This document shows positions 6,816 to 15,245 of a stretch of DNA of 36,159 bases, piece by piece. Source of the DNA: CAZSNT01 sp964607765 (GTDB lineage Bacteria; Verrucomicrobiota; Lentisphaeria; Oligosphaerales; JABHEG01); contig CAZSNT010000107.1 in NCBI GenBank assembly GCA_964607765.1, positions 1-36,159 of the forward strand. Reading direction: 5' to 3'. The first letter of the stretch is position 1. Each line of letters opens with the position of its first letter. The translations under genes were made by a program, and so were the position numbers. The notes under the pieces were generated by a model, which made no database searches, was not told the origin of the DNA, and was given only the letters and a program-made list of their open reading frames with translations.

Positions 6816-9095
6816 TTGAAACAGTGGTTATTGGACATCCTGTGTGATGGCGAGCAGGTCCGGGCGGTCCGCACGATTCATCGTGTGTCCCTGGACAGCT
6901 GGCTGCAGGGCTGGCTGGTGCCGTTTATCGTGGTTGTGCTCTTGGGACTCTGTGTTGTGCAGTACCGGCGTTGGGTCGGGCTGAGCGGCTTGGAGCGGCG
7001 CTGCCTGGTTGCCTGCCGGTTCGTTGCGTACTGTGCTGCGCTCTTCGTTCTTGCCCGGCCTGTGCTCCGGGTCGACGCGGACGGTCAGCCGTCCGGGCCC
7101 GTGCCTGTGGTGCTTGACGGCTCCCAGAGCATGGAGATTGTGGATGCAGCGGGTCGGACCCGCACGGAGGCGTCCCGGCGTTTTGCGCTCGAGATGCTGG
7201 CGTTGCAGTCGGACATGCCGGATTTGCAGCTGGCCGCCTATCACGCCACATCCGAGTTCGGCCTTCTGGATCCTGCCGCGGCCACGCCGGGCGACACTGA
7301 CTCGACGTCTTTGAACCGCATGCTCGACCAGGCGATGCGCGGTCACCTGGGTGCCTACTGTTCCGGTGTAGTGTTGTTCACGGACGGGGCCCACAACACG
7401 TCCGAGGCGGCGGAAGCGGCTTTCGCCAGGCTTCGTCGCGACGGTGTGCCGCTGTACGCCGTCGGCGTGGGCGAGGAGACATCCAAGGACGTGGCAGTGA
7501 CGTTTCTCCTTGCCGAGGAAGTGGTGTTCAAGGACGAGAAGGCGAAGATGTACGTCAATCTGTCGCACCGCGGCTACAGCGGCCGGCAAGCCGCACTCAC
7601 GGTGTTTCTCAACGATCAGGATGTGGCGTCCGAGACCGTCCTGTTCAGTGATGACAGCGAGTTGAGTGTGCCGGTCGAGTACGTTCCGGAGCAGACGGGC
7701 GAGTTCCTGCTCAAGGTCGAGATTGCGCCTGCGGAGGGCGAGATCACGGCGGAGAACAACGCCTACCAGAAGAAGGTGCGCGTGATTGACGAGAAGGTTG
7801 ACGTGCTGATGGTTTTCGGCGCGCCGACGTGGGAGTACCGTTACGTTCGCGGCTCACTTGAGCGGGACAACCGTGTGCGCACGCGGGTGTACCTGGAAGC
7901 GCTCGACCGGCGGATACAGCGCCGCGCGAAGTCGGGTGAGTATGTGACGAGGCTGCCCGACTCGCCGGAGCAGCTGAACGAAGAGTATGACCTGGTGATC
8001 CTGTCCGCGGTGAACGCGCTGTCGCTGCCCGGCTCATTCCTGGAGAGCTTGTCGGAGTTTGTGGCGGAGCATGCGGGGGGCGCCGTGTTCATGTCCGATG
8101 CTCGTTTCATTCCGTACACGCTGAAGGGCACGGCACTCGAAGCAGTTCTGCCGGTCAGCATCGGCGACTCCGATCTGCCCAGTTACCGGGACGAACTGTT
8201 TGCGGCGCGCGCCGACCCGTTGACGTTGCGGCTCACCGAGGAGGGGCAGTCCAGCCCGTTGCTCGCGTTTTCGGGCAGCGTGGCGGACAATCGCGAGGTG
8301 TGGAACAAGTTCCCGCCTCTCTACCGGACGTTCAGCGGCGGGCGTTTGAAGCCTGCGGCCGTGAGTCTGCTCGAGGCGTTCGACGAACGTCACAGGCAGA
8401 GCTATCCGTGCATCGTGCTGCAGTCCTTTGGCAAAGGGTCCGCTCTGTTTATGGGATTCGACTCGACGTGGCGGTGGCGCCGCGAGTACGGCGACCGCTA
8501 TTTCCGTGAGTACTGGGGCAAGGTGATCCAATTCCTCGGTCTACCGCACCTGCTCGACGAAGCGGCGCAGACGACGCTGTTCGTCAGTCGCGAGACCGCC
8601 GTGGTGGGCCAACGCGTCTCAATCAATGCGAAAATCAGCAACCCGGACTACTCACCGTACATCAGCGAAGCGGTGCCGTTGGCGATCCAGCGCGGCGAGG
8701 AGAGCAGTTCCCTGGATCTGGTGCCCATACCGGATCGGTTGGGGGTCTACCGCGCGAACTTCTGGCCGGAGGAGCCGGGCGACTACACGCTTCTTCTGCC
8801 CAAAGAGCTGCACGCGCGGCCGGCGAAGCTGCACGTGGTGCGGCGCCAGCGCGAGTTTGTCGACTCGGGCATGGATCGCGCTCTGCTGGAGGCCGGTGCC
8901 ACTACCACCGGCGGGGCGTTCCACCGTTTGGCGGAGGTCACACCACAGGCACTGCTGGAGCAGATTCGCGCCAGCCGCCCGTCCACGGCCCTGAACATCC
9001 GTGAGTCGCTCTGGGACTCGTGGGCAGCGCTTCTGGTGTTCCTTCTGGCGTTTGGTGTGGAGTGGCTTCTGCGACGGCTGTTCCACTTGGACTGA
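6816..9095 (+). CDS. Membrane VWA / glutamine-amidotransferase-like protein
   Basis: A protein of 759 residues: two N-terminal helices (about 31-50 and 62-80), a VWA domain starting VPVVLDGSQSM with a perfect metal site D101-S103-S105, beta-rich segments, a class-I glutamine-amidotransferase-like fold (from VDVLMVFGAPTWEYRY to about residue 450, without a clear catalytic Cys-His pair), another beta domain, and a C-terminal helix (WAALLVFLLAFGVEWLL). This order is common for large VWA proteins in MoxR clusters. The only in-frame start near the hydrophobic N terminus is TTG at 6816, with a purine-rich GGGTGATCTGCGGG stretch upstream. It probably acts with the BatA-like protein in the membrane; biochemical role unknown. 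Confidence 0.87.
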   Translation: MKQWLLDILCDGEQVRAVRTIHRVSLDSWLQGWLVPFIVVVLLGLCVVQYRRWVGLSGLERRCLVACRFVAYCAALFVLARPVLRVDADGQPSGPVPVVLDGSQSMEIVDAAGRTRTEASRRFALEMLALQSDMPDLQLAAYHATSEFGLLDPAAATPGDTDSTSLNRMLDQAMRGHLGAYCSGVVLFTDGAHNTSEAAEAAFARLRRDGVPLYAVGVGEETSKDVAVTFLLAEEVVFKDEKAKMYVNLSHRGYSGRQAALTVFLNDQDVASETVLFSDDSELSVPVEYVPEQTGEFLLKVEIAPAEGEITAENNAYQKKVRVIDEKVDVLMVFGAPTWEYRYVRGSLERDNRVRTRVYLEALDRRIQRRAKSGEYVTRLPDSPEQLNEEYDLVILSAVNALSLPGSFLESLSEFVAEHAGGAVFMSDARFIPYTLKGTALEAVLPVSIGDSDLPSYRDELFAARADPLTLRLTEEGQSSPLLAFSGSVADNREVWNKFPPLYRTFSGGRLKPAAVSLLEAFDERHRQSYPCIVLQSFGKGSALFMGFDSTWRWRREYGDRYFREYWGKVIQFLGLPHLLDEAAQTTLFVSRETAVVGQRVSINAKISNPDYSPYISEAVPLAIQRGEESSSLDLVPIPDRLGVYRANFWPEEPGDYTLLLPKELHARPAKLHVVRRQREFVDSGMDRALLEAGATTTGGAFHRLAEVTPQALLEQIRASRPSTALNIRESLWDSWAALLVFLLAFGVEWLLRRLFHLD

Positions 9096-9114
9096 GGTGT
9101 ATCACGACAGGCGA

Positions 9115-10791
9115 ATGAGAACACTGCCACGACAGAATGTGAGCCGTCTGACCGGCGTTCTTCTCCGGGCCGCGCAACGTGCCCGGTGCGTCAATGTGGC
9201 GGCGCTGTTCGCGGTTGTCGTGTCGGGGCTTGCACTGACGCTGTTCGGCATCTTCGTGCTGGACATCATCACCGGCTTCCCGGTACCTGTCCGCGTGCTG
9301 CTGGGGGCATCCGCGCTGGTGGCGTTCGGCGTGGTGCTGCCGCGTCGGTTTGCGCGGTTCTGTCGGCGTGACCGCGATCCGGTGTCGATTGCGCGTCGAC
9401 TCGAGGGGCGTATGCGCAAGATGGTCGCGGGCGGTTTCCGTTCGCTGATTGTGTCTGCGGTTGAGTTTGGCACAAACCGCGGGCTGACGGGTTCGGGTGA
9501 GCTCAAGGACTGCGTGATCAGCGCGGCGCATCGCCGCAGTGCGGACGCGGCGCGTGTGGCTTTGCACCATCACCCGCTGGTCCGGGCTGCGGTTCGGTTG
9601 ACCCCGGCTGCTGCCGTGGTCTACCTGCTGTGGTCGTTGCTGGCGTGGTCGTTCTTCGCTGTGTTCTTCCAGCGCCTGATCGGGCTGCCTGTCGCGTATC
9701 CGACGCGGACTCAGATCGTCAGGCTCGAGTTTCCACGCGTGTCGCCGCGCTACGATCCCATTCGCGTCACCGTGGCGGCCACGGGCGAACTGCCCACATC
9801 GGGGCGCATGCGCGTGGCGTTTGCCGGGGAGTCGCCGTTCGACCTGAAACTGGAGGCGGGCGAGGAGGCGGGGTTTTACCTGGCCACGATCCCGAGCCCG
9901 GCGAAGGACCTGACTTTCTCCGTGTTCATCGGCGACGCATCGAGCGAGCCGTGCCAGATCCGCGTGCCGAACCCGCCGGAAGTGGCGACCGGCATCATGG
10001 AGATATCGCCGCCTGCCTACACCTGGGTTGCGCCGCGGACGCTGTCTCTGGCCAACATCGACGTACCGGAAAACAGCCGTTTCGACCTGACCGTTCGTCC
10101 TGATCGCCCCGTGGTGACCTGCGAGTTGGATCTGGGTGAGAAGCGGTATCCGCTGAAACGGGTTGAGGGCGGCGCATACATGCTCCGGCGCGTCCGGCTC
10201 CATTCGTCCAAGCGCTACTCGATCCGGCTCGTTGACCGTGACGGCATCGAGAACAGGGACCGGGTTTTCTATTACATGAACGTGATAGCGGACCAGTTGC
10301 CGACGGTTGCCCTGGAGAGGCCGCGCAACGAGGGATACTGGGCGCCGATCAGTCGCCTGCGCTGGGTGGTCGCCGCGTCGGATGACTACGGCATGGCGTC
10401 GGCCAGGCTGAAGTGCGAGATTGCGGAGCCGACCGAGAGCGGCAAAGACCGGATCGTGCGCTCCGTGGACATTGAGTTGCCGAGTTTCGAGGGGATCCGG
10501 GAGTCGCGGGTGGGCGGCAAGCTCGATCTGGTCCGCCTGGGAGCTGTCCCGGGACAGACGCTTATTCTGTCCGTGCTGGTGCAGGACAACTGCGACTTCC
10601 GGGAAGGCGAGGCGTCCGGCGTCTCGCAGGGCATTCGGCTTCACCTGGTGACTCCTCCGGACTTGCGCCGGATCATCGAGGAGGAAGAGCTGATGGTCTC
10701 CAAGGGCGTCGAGGATTTGGCCGAGGACGTGGCGCGCCAGATCCGGATACTGGAGATGCAGGAGCGGCTGCAGAGCGGAGAGGCGCCGTGA
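9115..10791 (+). CDS. DUF4175-like membrane protein
   Basis: A protein of 558 residues with two N-terminal helices (about 27-50 and 57-74), an amphipathic helical stretch with RDPVSIARRLEGRM, a third helix at about 163-184 (TPAAAVVYLLWSLLAWSFF), then a long periplasmic part made of beta segments (such as PPEVATGIMEISPPAYT) and a charged helical end. This topology matches the DUF4175-like proteins that follow VWA genes in MoxR clusters of PVC and related bacteria. The start ATG 9115 lies 19 bases after the previous stop; an open extension to 9001 only overlaps the preceding gene. Its helical C terminus may pair with the coiled-coil protein encoded next. Function unknown. Confidence 0.8.
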   Translation: MRTLPRQNVSRLTGVLLRAAQRARCVNVAALFAVVVSGLALTLFGIFVLDIITGFPVPVRVLLGASALVAFGVVLPRRFARFCRRDRDPVSIARRLEGRMRKMVAGGFRSLIVSAVEFGTNRGLTGSGELKDCVISAAHRRSADAARVALHHHPLVRAAVRLTPAAAVVYLLWSLLAWSFFAVFFQRLIGLPVAYPTRTQIVRLEFPRVSPRYDPIRVTVAATGELPTSGRMRVAFAGESPFDLKLEAGEEAGFYLATIPSPAKDLTFSVFIGDASSEPCQIRVPNPPEVATGIMEISPPAYTWVAPRTLSLANIDVPENSRFDLTVRPDRPVVTCELDLGEKRYPLKRVEGGAYMLRRVRLHSSKRYSIRLVDRDGIENRDRVFYYMNVIADQLPTVALERPRNEGYWAPISRLRWVVAASDDYGMASARLKCEIAEPTESGKDRIVRSVDIELPSFEGIRESRVGGKLDLVRLGAVPGQTLILSVLVQDNCDFREGEASGVSQGIRLHLVTPPDLRRIIEEEELMVSKGVEDLAEDVARQIRILEMQERLQSGEAP

Positions 10792-10822
10792 TGCAGGGGT
10801 CAGGATGCTGGGATTAGAGGAA

Positions 10823-10854
10823 CGGAGTCATGAAGTCACGGAGTCATGAAGTCA
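10823..10854. repeat. Two perfect 16-bp repeats at a gene start
   Basis: CGGAGTCATGAAGTCA occurs twice back to back (10823-10838, 10839-10854). Each copy contains an ATG (10830 and 10846) in different frames, so the repeat decides which start the coiled-coil gene can use. It resembles the TGAGTCA repeat at 13351-13373. Confidence 0.95.
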
Positions 10855-12242
10855 CAGTGGCGCGGAGCTCTCCCCGGGGTTGTGTTCTGCGTGCGGATGC
10901 TTGCAGCCACTGGGCATGCGCTCTGACTTTCTACGGTCTGTTGCTGTGTCTGCTTGGCGTACCGACCGAAGCCAATGAGAAGCTGTTGCGCGACGCGCTG
11001 CGCAAGGACAACACACTCGGTGATCTGACCGGGCGCATGGGGGACATGACGGAACGTCAGCAGCTGAGCAACGTGTACCAGCCGGCCGAGGTGGAGCGGA
11101 CGGACAGCAGCCACCAGAACCTGGAGGCGGCGCGTTCAACCTCGATGAAGGCGGTGATCGACGAGCTCAGCGAAGCGTTGCAGTTGCCCTACGGGGCGGA
11201 CATGTCGGGACCGTACGCGAAGACGCGGGAACACTACAGGGAGCTGCTCGAGCTGCTGCGCGGCATCCAGCGCGACCGTGGCCAGGAACTGGCGGACAGG
11301 GAGCAGATTCGGGAGTTGCTCGAGGAGCAGGCGGCGCTGCTCGAGGAGACCGAGGCGTTGCAGGAGGAACTGGCGCAGCGTCAGCCGGAAGCCGATGACC
11401 TGGAGCGTTTCGCCGACCTGGCCGAGCGCCAGGAAGCGCTGAGTCTCGAGGCGGAGTCGCCGGAGGCACAGCAGAGCATGCAGAACGCGGAGAAGTCGCT
11501 GAGTGAGATGCAGCCGGCCGAGGCGGCACAGCATCAGCAGCTTGCCATCAAACAGCTGCAGAAGGAGCTGCAGATGCGGGAGCAGGCGTCGCAGCAGAGC
11601 GATGCAGGGAGCAACGAGCAGATGGCGGAGCTGGCAGCGCAGCTCCAGCAGATGCAGTCGCTGGACCGCGATCTGCAGGAGATGGAGGACAGCCTGCGAC
11701 GTCGGGAGCGGTCACGCAAGCCCCCGCCTCCGGCGTATCAGCAGGAGACCGCGGAGCGTATGGACGAGGCGGCGAAGGGCCTGAGCGAGCTCGAGCTGCC
11801 GGAAGCTGCGAAGGACGTTTACGAGGGACTGGAGAAGATGATGGCCGAGCAGTGGGATCCTGCTGCGGACGAGTTGCGTGACGCGCGCCAGCATCTGCAC
11901 GACGCGCGTCAGCAGTTGATGGCGGAGCTGCCGGAAGCTGCGGAGGAGGCGCAGCAGCAGCAACAGCAGCAACAGCAAGAGCAAAAGCAAGAGCAGCAGC
12001 AACAGCAGCAACGGCAGCAACAACAGCAACAACAGCAGACCTCCACGCAAGCGGGCGAGGACGACGAGCCGCGGGAACACGGGCTGGCCGCGTCCAAGGC
12101 GCGTCCGCCGGAAGTACGGAGCAGCTGGCAAGCTCGACTGCCCGAGCGCGAACGCGAGGCGCTGTTGTCGGCTCGGAAAGCCAAGTACAGCCTGAAGTGG
12201 GAACATGAAGTCAAACGCTATTTTGTTGAGCTGTCGAAGTAG
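10830..12242 (+). CDS. Exported Gln/Glu-rich coiled-coil protein
   Basis: Up to 470 residues. A hydrophobic segment (ALTFYGLLLCLLGVPTEA, about 30-47) acts as signal peptide or anchor. Residues 130-370 are almost entirely charged heptad-like helix (for example EEQAALLEETEALQEELAQ) and predict long coiled coil. Residues 375-403 are a glutamine tract with a few Glu/Lys/Arg. The charged tail ends KYSLKWEHEVKRYFVELSK. The start is uncertain because ATG 10830 lies inside a 16-bp repeat; GTG 10857 would give a more ordinary signal peptide. Similar coiled-coil proteins follow DUF4175-like genes in MoxR clusters, where they may form a periplasmic scaffold; this is inference. The next gene's ribosome site overlaps its stop codon. 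Confidence 0.82.
   Translation: MKSRSHEVTVARSSPRGCVLRADACSHWACALTFYGLLLCLLGVPTEANEKLLRDALRKDNTLGDLTGRMGDMTERQQLSNVYQPAEVERTDSSHQNLEAARSTSMKAVIDELSEALQLPYGADMSGPYAKTREHYRELLELLRGIQRDRGQELADREQIRELLEEQAALLEETEALQEELAQRQPEADDLERFADLAERQEALSLEAESPEAQQSMQNAEKSLSEMQPAEAAQHQQLAIKQLQKELQMREQASQQSDAGSNEQMAELAAQLQQMQSLDRDLQEMEDSLRRRERSRKPPPPAYQQETAERMDEAAKGLSELELPEAAKDVYEGLEKMMAEQWDPAADELRDARQHLHDARQQLMAELPEAAEEAQQQQQQQQQEQKQEQQQQQQRQQQQQQQQTSTQAGEDDEPREHGLAASKARPPEVRSSWQARLPEREREALLSARKAKYSLKWEHEVKRYFVELSK
11952..12038 (+). repeat. CAG/CAA trinucleotide tract encoding polyglutamine
   Basis: 29 codons, of which 24 are CAG or CAA, and the rest are GAG, AAG and CGG single-base variants. The runs are 9, 6 and 8 glutamines. 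The mix of CAG and CAA limits but does not exclude slippage. Confidence 0.97.
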
Positions 12243-12252
12243 GAGCCACGGC

Positions 12253-13248
12253 ATGGTGTGCGCGATGCGTGTGTTGTGTGTGCTGTTCCTGACGCTGGCT
12301 CCGTTGCGGGTCCGTGCGTTTTTCGAGGACGCATTCGTGAAGCTCGATCCGACCGCGGAGAGCGCCATCACGCGTGCGCAGCGCTGGATCGCGGGCAGCC
12401 AGCGTGCGGACGGCTCGTGGCACACCCAGCACGGTCACAGCAACACGGGCGAGATCGCCTTCGCGTTGCTGGCACTGATGGTGAACGGTTCTGTTCCGGG
12501 CGAGGGCGTTTATGGCAAGGAGGTGGCTCGGGGCGTGCAGTTTCTGGTGAATGTGCAGAAGGCGAACGGCCTGATTATCGGCAACACCTCTTCCGGGCCC
12601 ATGTACCAGCACGCGCTGGCCACGCTGGCGTTGACCGAGTGCGTGGGCATGACACAGAACCCGAAGATCCGGGCGGCGGTCATGCGAGCGGTGAACCTGA
12701 TTGTGGACACGCAGCATGGCGAGGGCGGCTGGCGCTACCAGCCGCGCATGGAGCCGGGCGACATTTCCGTGACCGTGATGCAGGTCATGGCGCTGCGCGC
12801 GGCGGTCGAGGCGGGTGTGTACGTGCCGGAGGAGACGATTCGGCGCGCGGTCCGGTTCGTCAAGGCATGTTACCATCCGGAAGAGAAGGGGTTCCGGTAC
12901 ATGGCGCGGAGCGGCGGTGCCGCATTCCCGCGCACAGCCGCGGGCCTGGTCTGCCTGCAGTCGGTCGGCCTGCACGAAGACCCGGTGATTCCGGATGTTG
13001 TGGACTATCTGATGGAGCACGCGTTCCAGGAGAAACCAGGCAGTCACTACTGGTACGGCCACTACTATGCGTCGGTCGGTCTGTATCACTACGGCGGCGA
13101 TCCGTGGAAGTCGTACTACCCGAAAATCAAGCAGAAGATCCTGCGTGATTGGGAGAAGCACGGACACTACCACAGCCTGCTCGACACGGCGTGGGCGGTC
13201 CTGATTCTGGGCGTGCCCTATCGCTATCTGCCGATCTATCAGCGGTAG
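12253..13248 (+). CDS. Exported alpha/alpha-toroid protein (squalene-cyclase/prenyltransferase-like repeats)
   Basis: A protein of 331 residues with a signal peptide (MRVLCVLFLTLAPLRVRA) and repeated helix-pair motifs of the prenyltransferase/squalene-cyclase type: QRADGSWH, YQHALATLAL and GEGGWRYQP. No DxDD catalytic motif of cyclases is seen, so it is more likely a binding or scaffold member than a terpene cyclase. The ATG at 12253 is preceded by AGGAG at 12241-12245, which overlaps the stop of the coiled-coil gene, so translation is probably coupled. ATG 12265 is a second candidate. Such toroid proteins are frequent in MoxR/VWA clusters of PVC bacteria; role unknown. Confidence 0.85.
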   Translation: MVCAMRVLCVLFLTLAPLRVRAFFEDAFVKLDPTAESAITRAQRWIAGSQRADGSWHTQHGHSNTGEIAFALLALMVNGSVPGEGVYGKEVARGVQFLVNVQKANGLIIGNTSSGPMYQHALATLALTECVGMTQNPKIRAAVMRAVNLIVDTQHGEGGWRYQPRMEPGDISVTVMQVMALRAAVEAGVYVPEETIRRAVRFVKACYHPEEKGFRYMARSGGAAFPRTAAGLVCLQSVGLHEDPVIPDVVDYLMEHAFQEKPGSHYWYGHYYASVGLYHYGGDPWKSYYPKIKQKILRDWEKHGHYHSLLDTAWAVLILGVPYRYLPIYQR

Positions 13249-13251
13249 CCG

Positions 13252-13329
13252 CGAGTGCGGGTGGCGAGGGCGCGGGGCGAGTGCGGGTGACGAGGGCGAG
13301 GGGCGAGTGCGGGTGGCGAGTGCGATAGG
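13252..13329. repeat. Three 26-bp tandem repeats
   Basis: Copies begin at 13252, 13278 and 13304 with the core CGAGTGCGGGTG. They start 4 bases after the toroid-protein stop codon. Copies differ by a few bases, so it is a degenerate minisatellite. Confidence 0.93.
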
Positions 13330-13350
13330 TACGGGACAGGATGCAGGACA

Positions 13351-13373
13351 TGAGTCACTGAGTCATTGAGTCA
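13351..13373. repeat. Three 8-bp-spaced copies of TGAGTCA
   Basis: TGAGTCA occurs at 13351, 13359 and 13367, each followed by one variable base, then CCAGTCACC. It lies 60 bases upstream of the next gene. A regulatory-protein site cannot be excluded, but the resemblance to the 10823-10854 repeat suggests a spacer repeat. Confidence 0.85.
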
Positions 13374-13432
13374 ACCAGTCACCGGGTTGCCGCAGAAACG
13401 GGTCAAGAACAGAGAAGGGCGAACAGTACGGG

Positions 13433-14191
13433 ATGCGGAGAGATCGGACAATCTGCAGTGTTCGGACAGCTGTGTTCGTAGTCAGTATGGCGGTCGCGTG
13501 CGCCGACACGCTCGTTTTCGTCGATCGCACTGAGCGGGACGGGGTGAGCGTCGCTGAAGTGACCGGCGAGGCCATTGTCTGCCTTGACGCGGACCGGGTG
13601 CCGGTATCGCGTGTGTCGCGCGTTGTTTTCAGTCGTCCGGCTGTGTGTCGGTACGCCTCCGGGGTTGTGCTGCTCGACGGCACTGTTCTGGGTGGTGTGC
13701 CGCGCCGTTCGAGCGGCCGCGTGCTGACTTTCCGGTCGGTGGCATGTGGTGTTCTGAGTGTGCCGCTGGAACGCGTGGCTGCGCTGTATTACGAGCCCGC
13801 GTTCCTCGAAGCCCCACCGTCGCGGGACGGCGACGGGGCGACTGTGTTGCTGCGGGACGGGACCAAGGCGAGCGGCAAACTGTTGTGGGCCGACACGAAG
13901 AGCGTAGCCGTGCTGGGCTCGGAAGGGCTTCGCAAGGTACAGGCCGGTGATGTGAGCGGCGTTGTGCTGCGTGAGCTGCCGGCGCTGGGCGCTACCGTGC
14001 TGCGCAACGGCGATCGATTGGCTCGGGTCCGGGGATTGGACGGCGCCAGCGTCACGGCGGAGATCGACGGCGGTCCCCGTTCGCTGCCGTTGGTCGCTGT
14101 CAAGGAGCTGGATCTGAGTGTCATTCGCGCGTCGAACACGACGAACGAGAACGACGACGGGCGGGATAGAGAGCGGGATAAAGAGCAGTAG
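13433..14191 (+). CDS. Small exported beta-repeat protein, unknown function
   Basis: A protein of 252 residues with an N-terminal signal peptide (about 1-24, ending VACADT). The mature part has repeated short beta motifs of the form VLLDGT / VLLRDGTKASGKLL / VLRNGDRL, each followed by a GDV or GRV-like turn, suggesting a small beta repeat fold. The last ten residues (RDRERDKEQ) are encoded by a degenerate purine repeat (14160-14190), so the C terminus may be recent. I do not recognise a family. It sits between the toroid protein and moxR and is 14 bases from the moxR start, so it is probably part of the same transcription unit. ATG 13433 has no close ribosome site; AAGGG is 17 bases upstream. 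Confidence 0.75.
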   Translation: MRRDRTICSVRTAVFVVSMAVACADTLVFVDRTERDGVSVAEVTGEAIVCLDADRVPVSRVSRVVFSRPAVCRYASGVVLLDGTVLGGVPRRSSGRVLTFRSVACGVLSVPLERVAALYYEPAFLEAPPSRDGDGATVLLRDGTKASGKLLWADTKSVAVLGSEGLRKVQAGDVSGVVLRELPALGATVLRNGDRLARVRGLDGASVTAEIDGGPRSLPLVAVKELDLSVIRASNTTNENDDGRDRERDKEQ

Positions 14192-14205
14192 ATAGAGGAC
14201 AGAGC

Positions 14206-15231
14206 ATGGCAACAGAAGTATCGGCAATCCCGGACGGCGTCGGCGATGTGGAAGCTGTGGCGTATGTGAAGGAGGCCCATGACCGGCTGCTGGCGGAGAT
14301 TGGCAAAGTCATCGTCGGGCAGACGGAAGTGGTGGAGCAGGTGCTGATCGCCATCCTGACGGGGGGGCACTGTCTTCTCGAGGGTGTTCCCGGGCTGGCC
14401 AAGACGCTGCTCATATCATCCATCGCCGAAGCGCTGCACCTGACGTTCAAGCGCATCCAGTTCACGCCGGACCTGATGCCGAGCGACATTACGGGCACCG
14501 AGGTCATTCAGGAGGACGCGCTCACGGGCGAGCGCACGTTCAAGTTCATGCACGGCCCCATTTTCGCGAACATCGTGCTGGCGGACGAGATCAACCGGAC
14601 TCCTCCCAAGACCCAGGCGGCCATGCTGGAAGCCATGCAGGAGAAGCAGGTGTCGGCTGGCGGCGAGGTCCATTCGCTGGCGGCGCCGTTCTTCGTCATG
14701 GCCACCCAGAACCCGTTGGAACAGGAGGGCACGTATCCGTTGCCCGAGGCGCAGCAGGACAGGTTTCTGTTCAAAATCCTGGTCGACTACCCGACCGAGG
14801 ACGAGGAGAAGGCGATTGTGCATCTGGTCACCTCGCAGGCATTCGAGGCCATTGAGCCAGTGCTTTCGGGCGAGGACATCCTGGCCACACAGGAGGTCAT
14901 TCGGCGCATTCCTGTGGCGGAGACGGTGATCGACTACGCGACGGAACTGGTTCGGGCGACTCGTCTGAACCGGGCCGAGCCGTTGGCCTTCATCGACAAG
15001 TGGGTGGCCTGGGGTTGCGGTCCGCGTGCGTCCATTTTCCTGGTCGCCGCTGCCAAAGCCGCCGCGGCGTTCCGCGGCGCGGCGTACGTGTCCTGCGAGG
15101 ACATCGTCCACGTGTGCCACCCGGTGTTGCGGCATCGGCTGGCGGTAAACTACACGGCGCGTGCCGAAGGCGTGACATCGGACCGGATTGTGGACATGCT
15201 GCTCGAGGCAGTTCCGCCCTACGATGATTGA
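14206..15231 (+). CDS. moxR: MoxR-type AAA+ ATPase
   Basis: A protein of 341 residues, a normal length for MoxR. Walker A is GVPGLAKT (60-67), Walker B IVLADE (123-128) followed by INRTPPKTQAAMLEAMQE, which is diagnostic for MoxR; sensor 1 is in MATQNPLEQEGTYPLPEAQ (Asn169), and an arginine follows in DRF (186). MoxR proteins are hexameric ATPases that work with VWA/DUF58 partners to activate or assemble protein complexes. Here it lies after, not before, the DUF58 and VWA genes, an unusual order. ATG 14206 follows GAGGACAGAG. Substrate unknown. Confidence 0.96.
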   Translation: MATEVSAIPDGVGDVEAVAYVKEAHDRLLAEIGKVIVGQTEVVEQVLIAILTGGHCLLEGVPGLAKTLLISSIAEALHLTFKRIQFTPDLMPSDITGTEVIQEDALTGERTFKFMHGPIFANIVLADEINRTPPKTQAAMLEAMQEKQVSAGGEVHSLAAPFFVMATQNPLEQEGTYPLPEAQQDRFLFKILVDYPTEDEEKAIVHLVTSQAFEAIEPVLSGEDILATQEVIRRIPVAETVIDYATELVRATRLNRAEPLAFIDKWVAWGCGPRASIFLVAAAKAAAAFRGAAYVSCEDIVHVCHPVLRHRLAVNYTARAEGVTSDRIVDMLLEAVPPYDD

Positions 15232-15245
15232 TATACGACAGTGAC

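Noticed and set aside
8938..10644. A 568-codon open frame on the - strand
   Set aside because: It is antisense to the VWA and DUF4175-like genes, is Arg/His/Pro-rich and has no recognisable motif.
13351..13373. An AP-1-like TGAGTCA operator
   Set aside because: The motif is eukaryotic and here it occurs as an 8-bp-period repeat like other spacer repeats in this contig.
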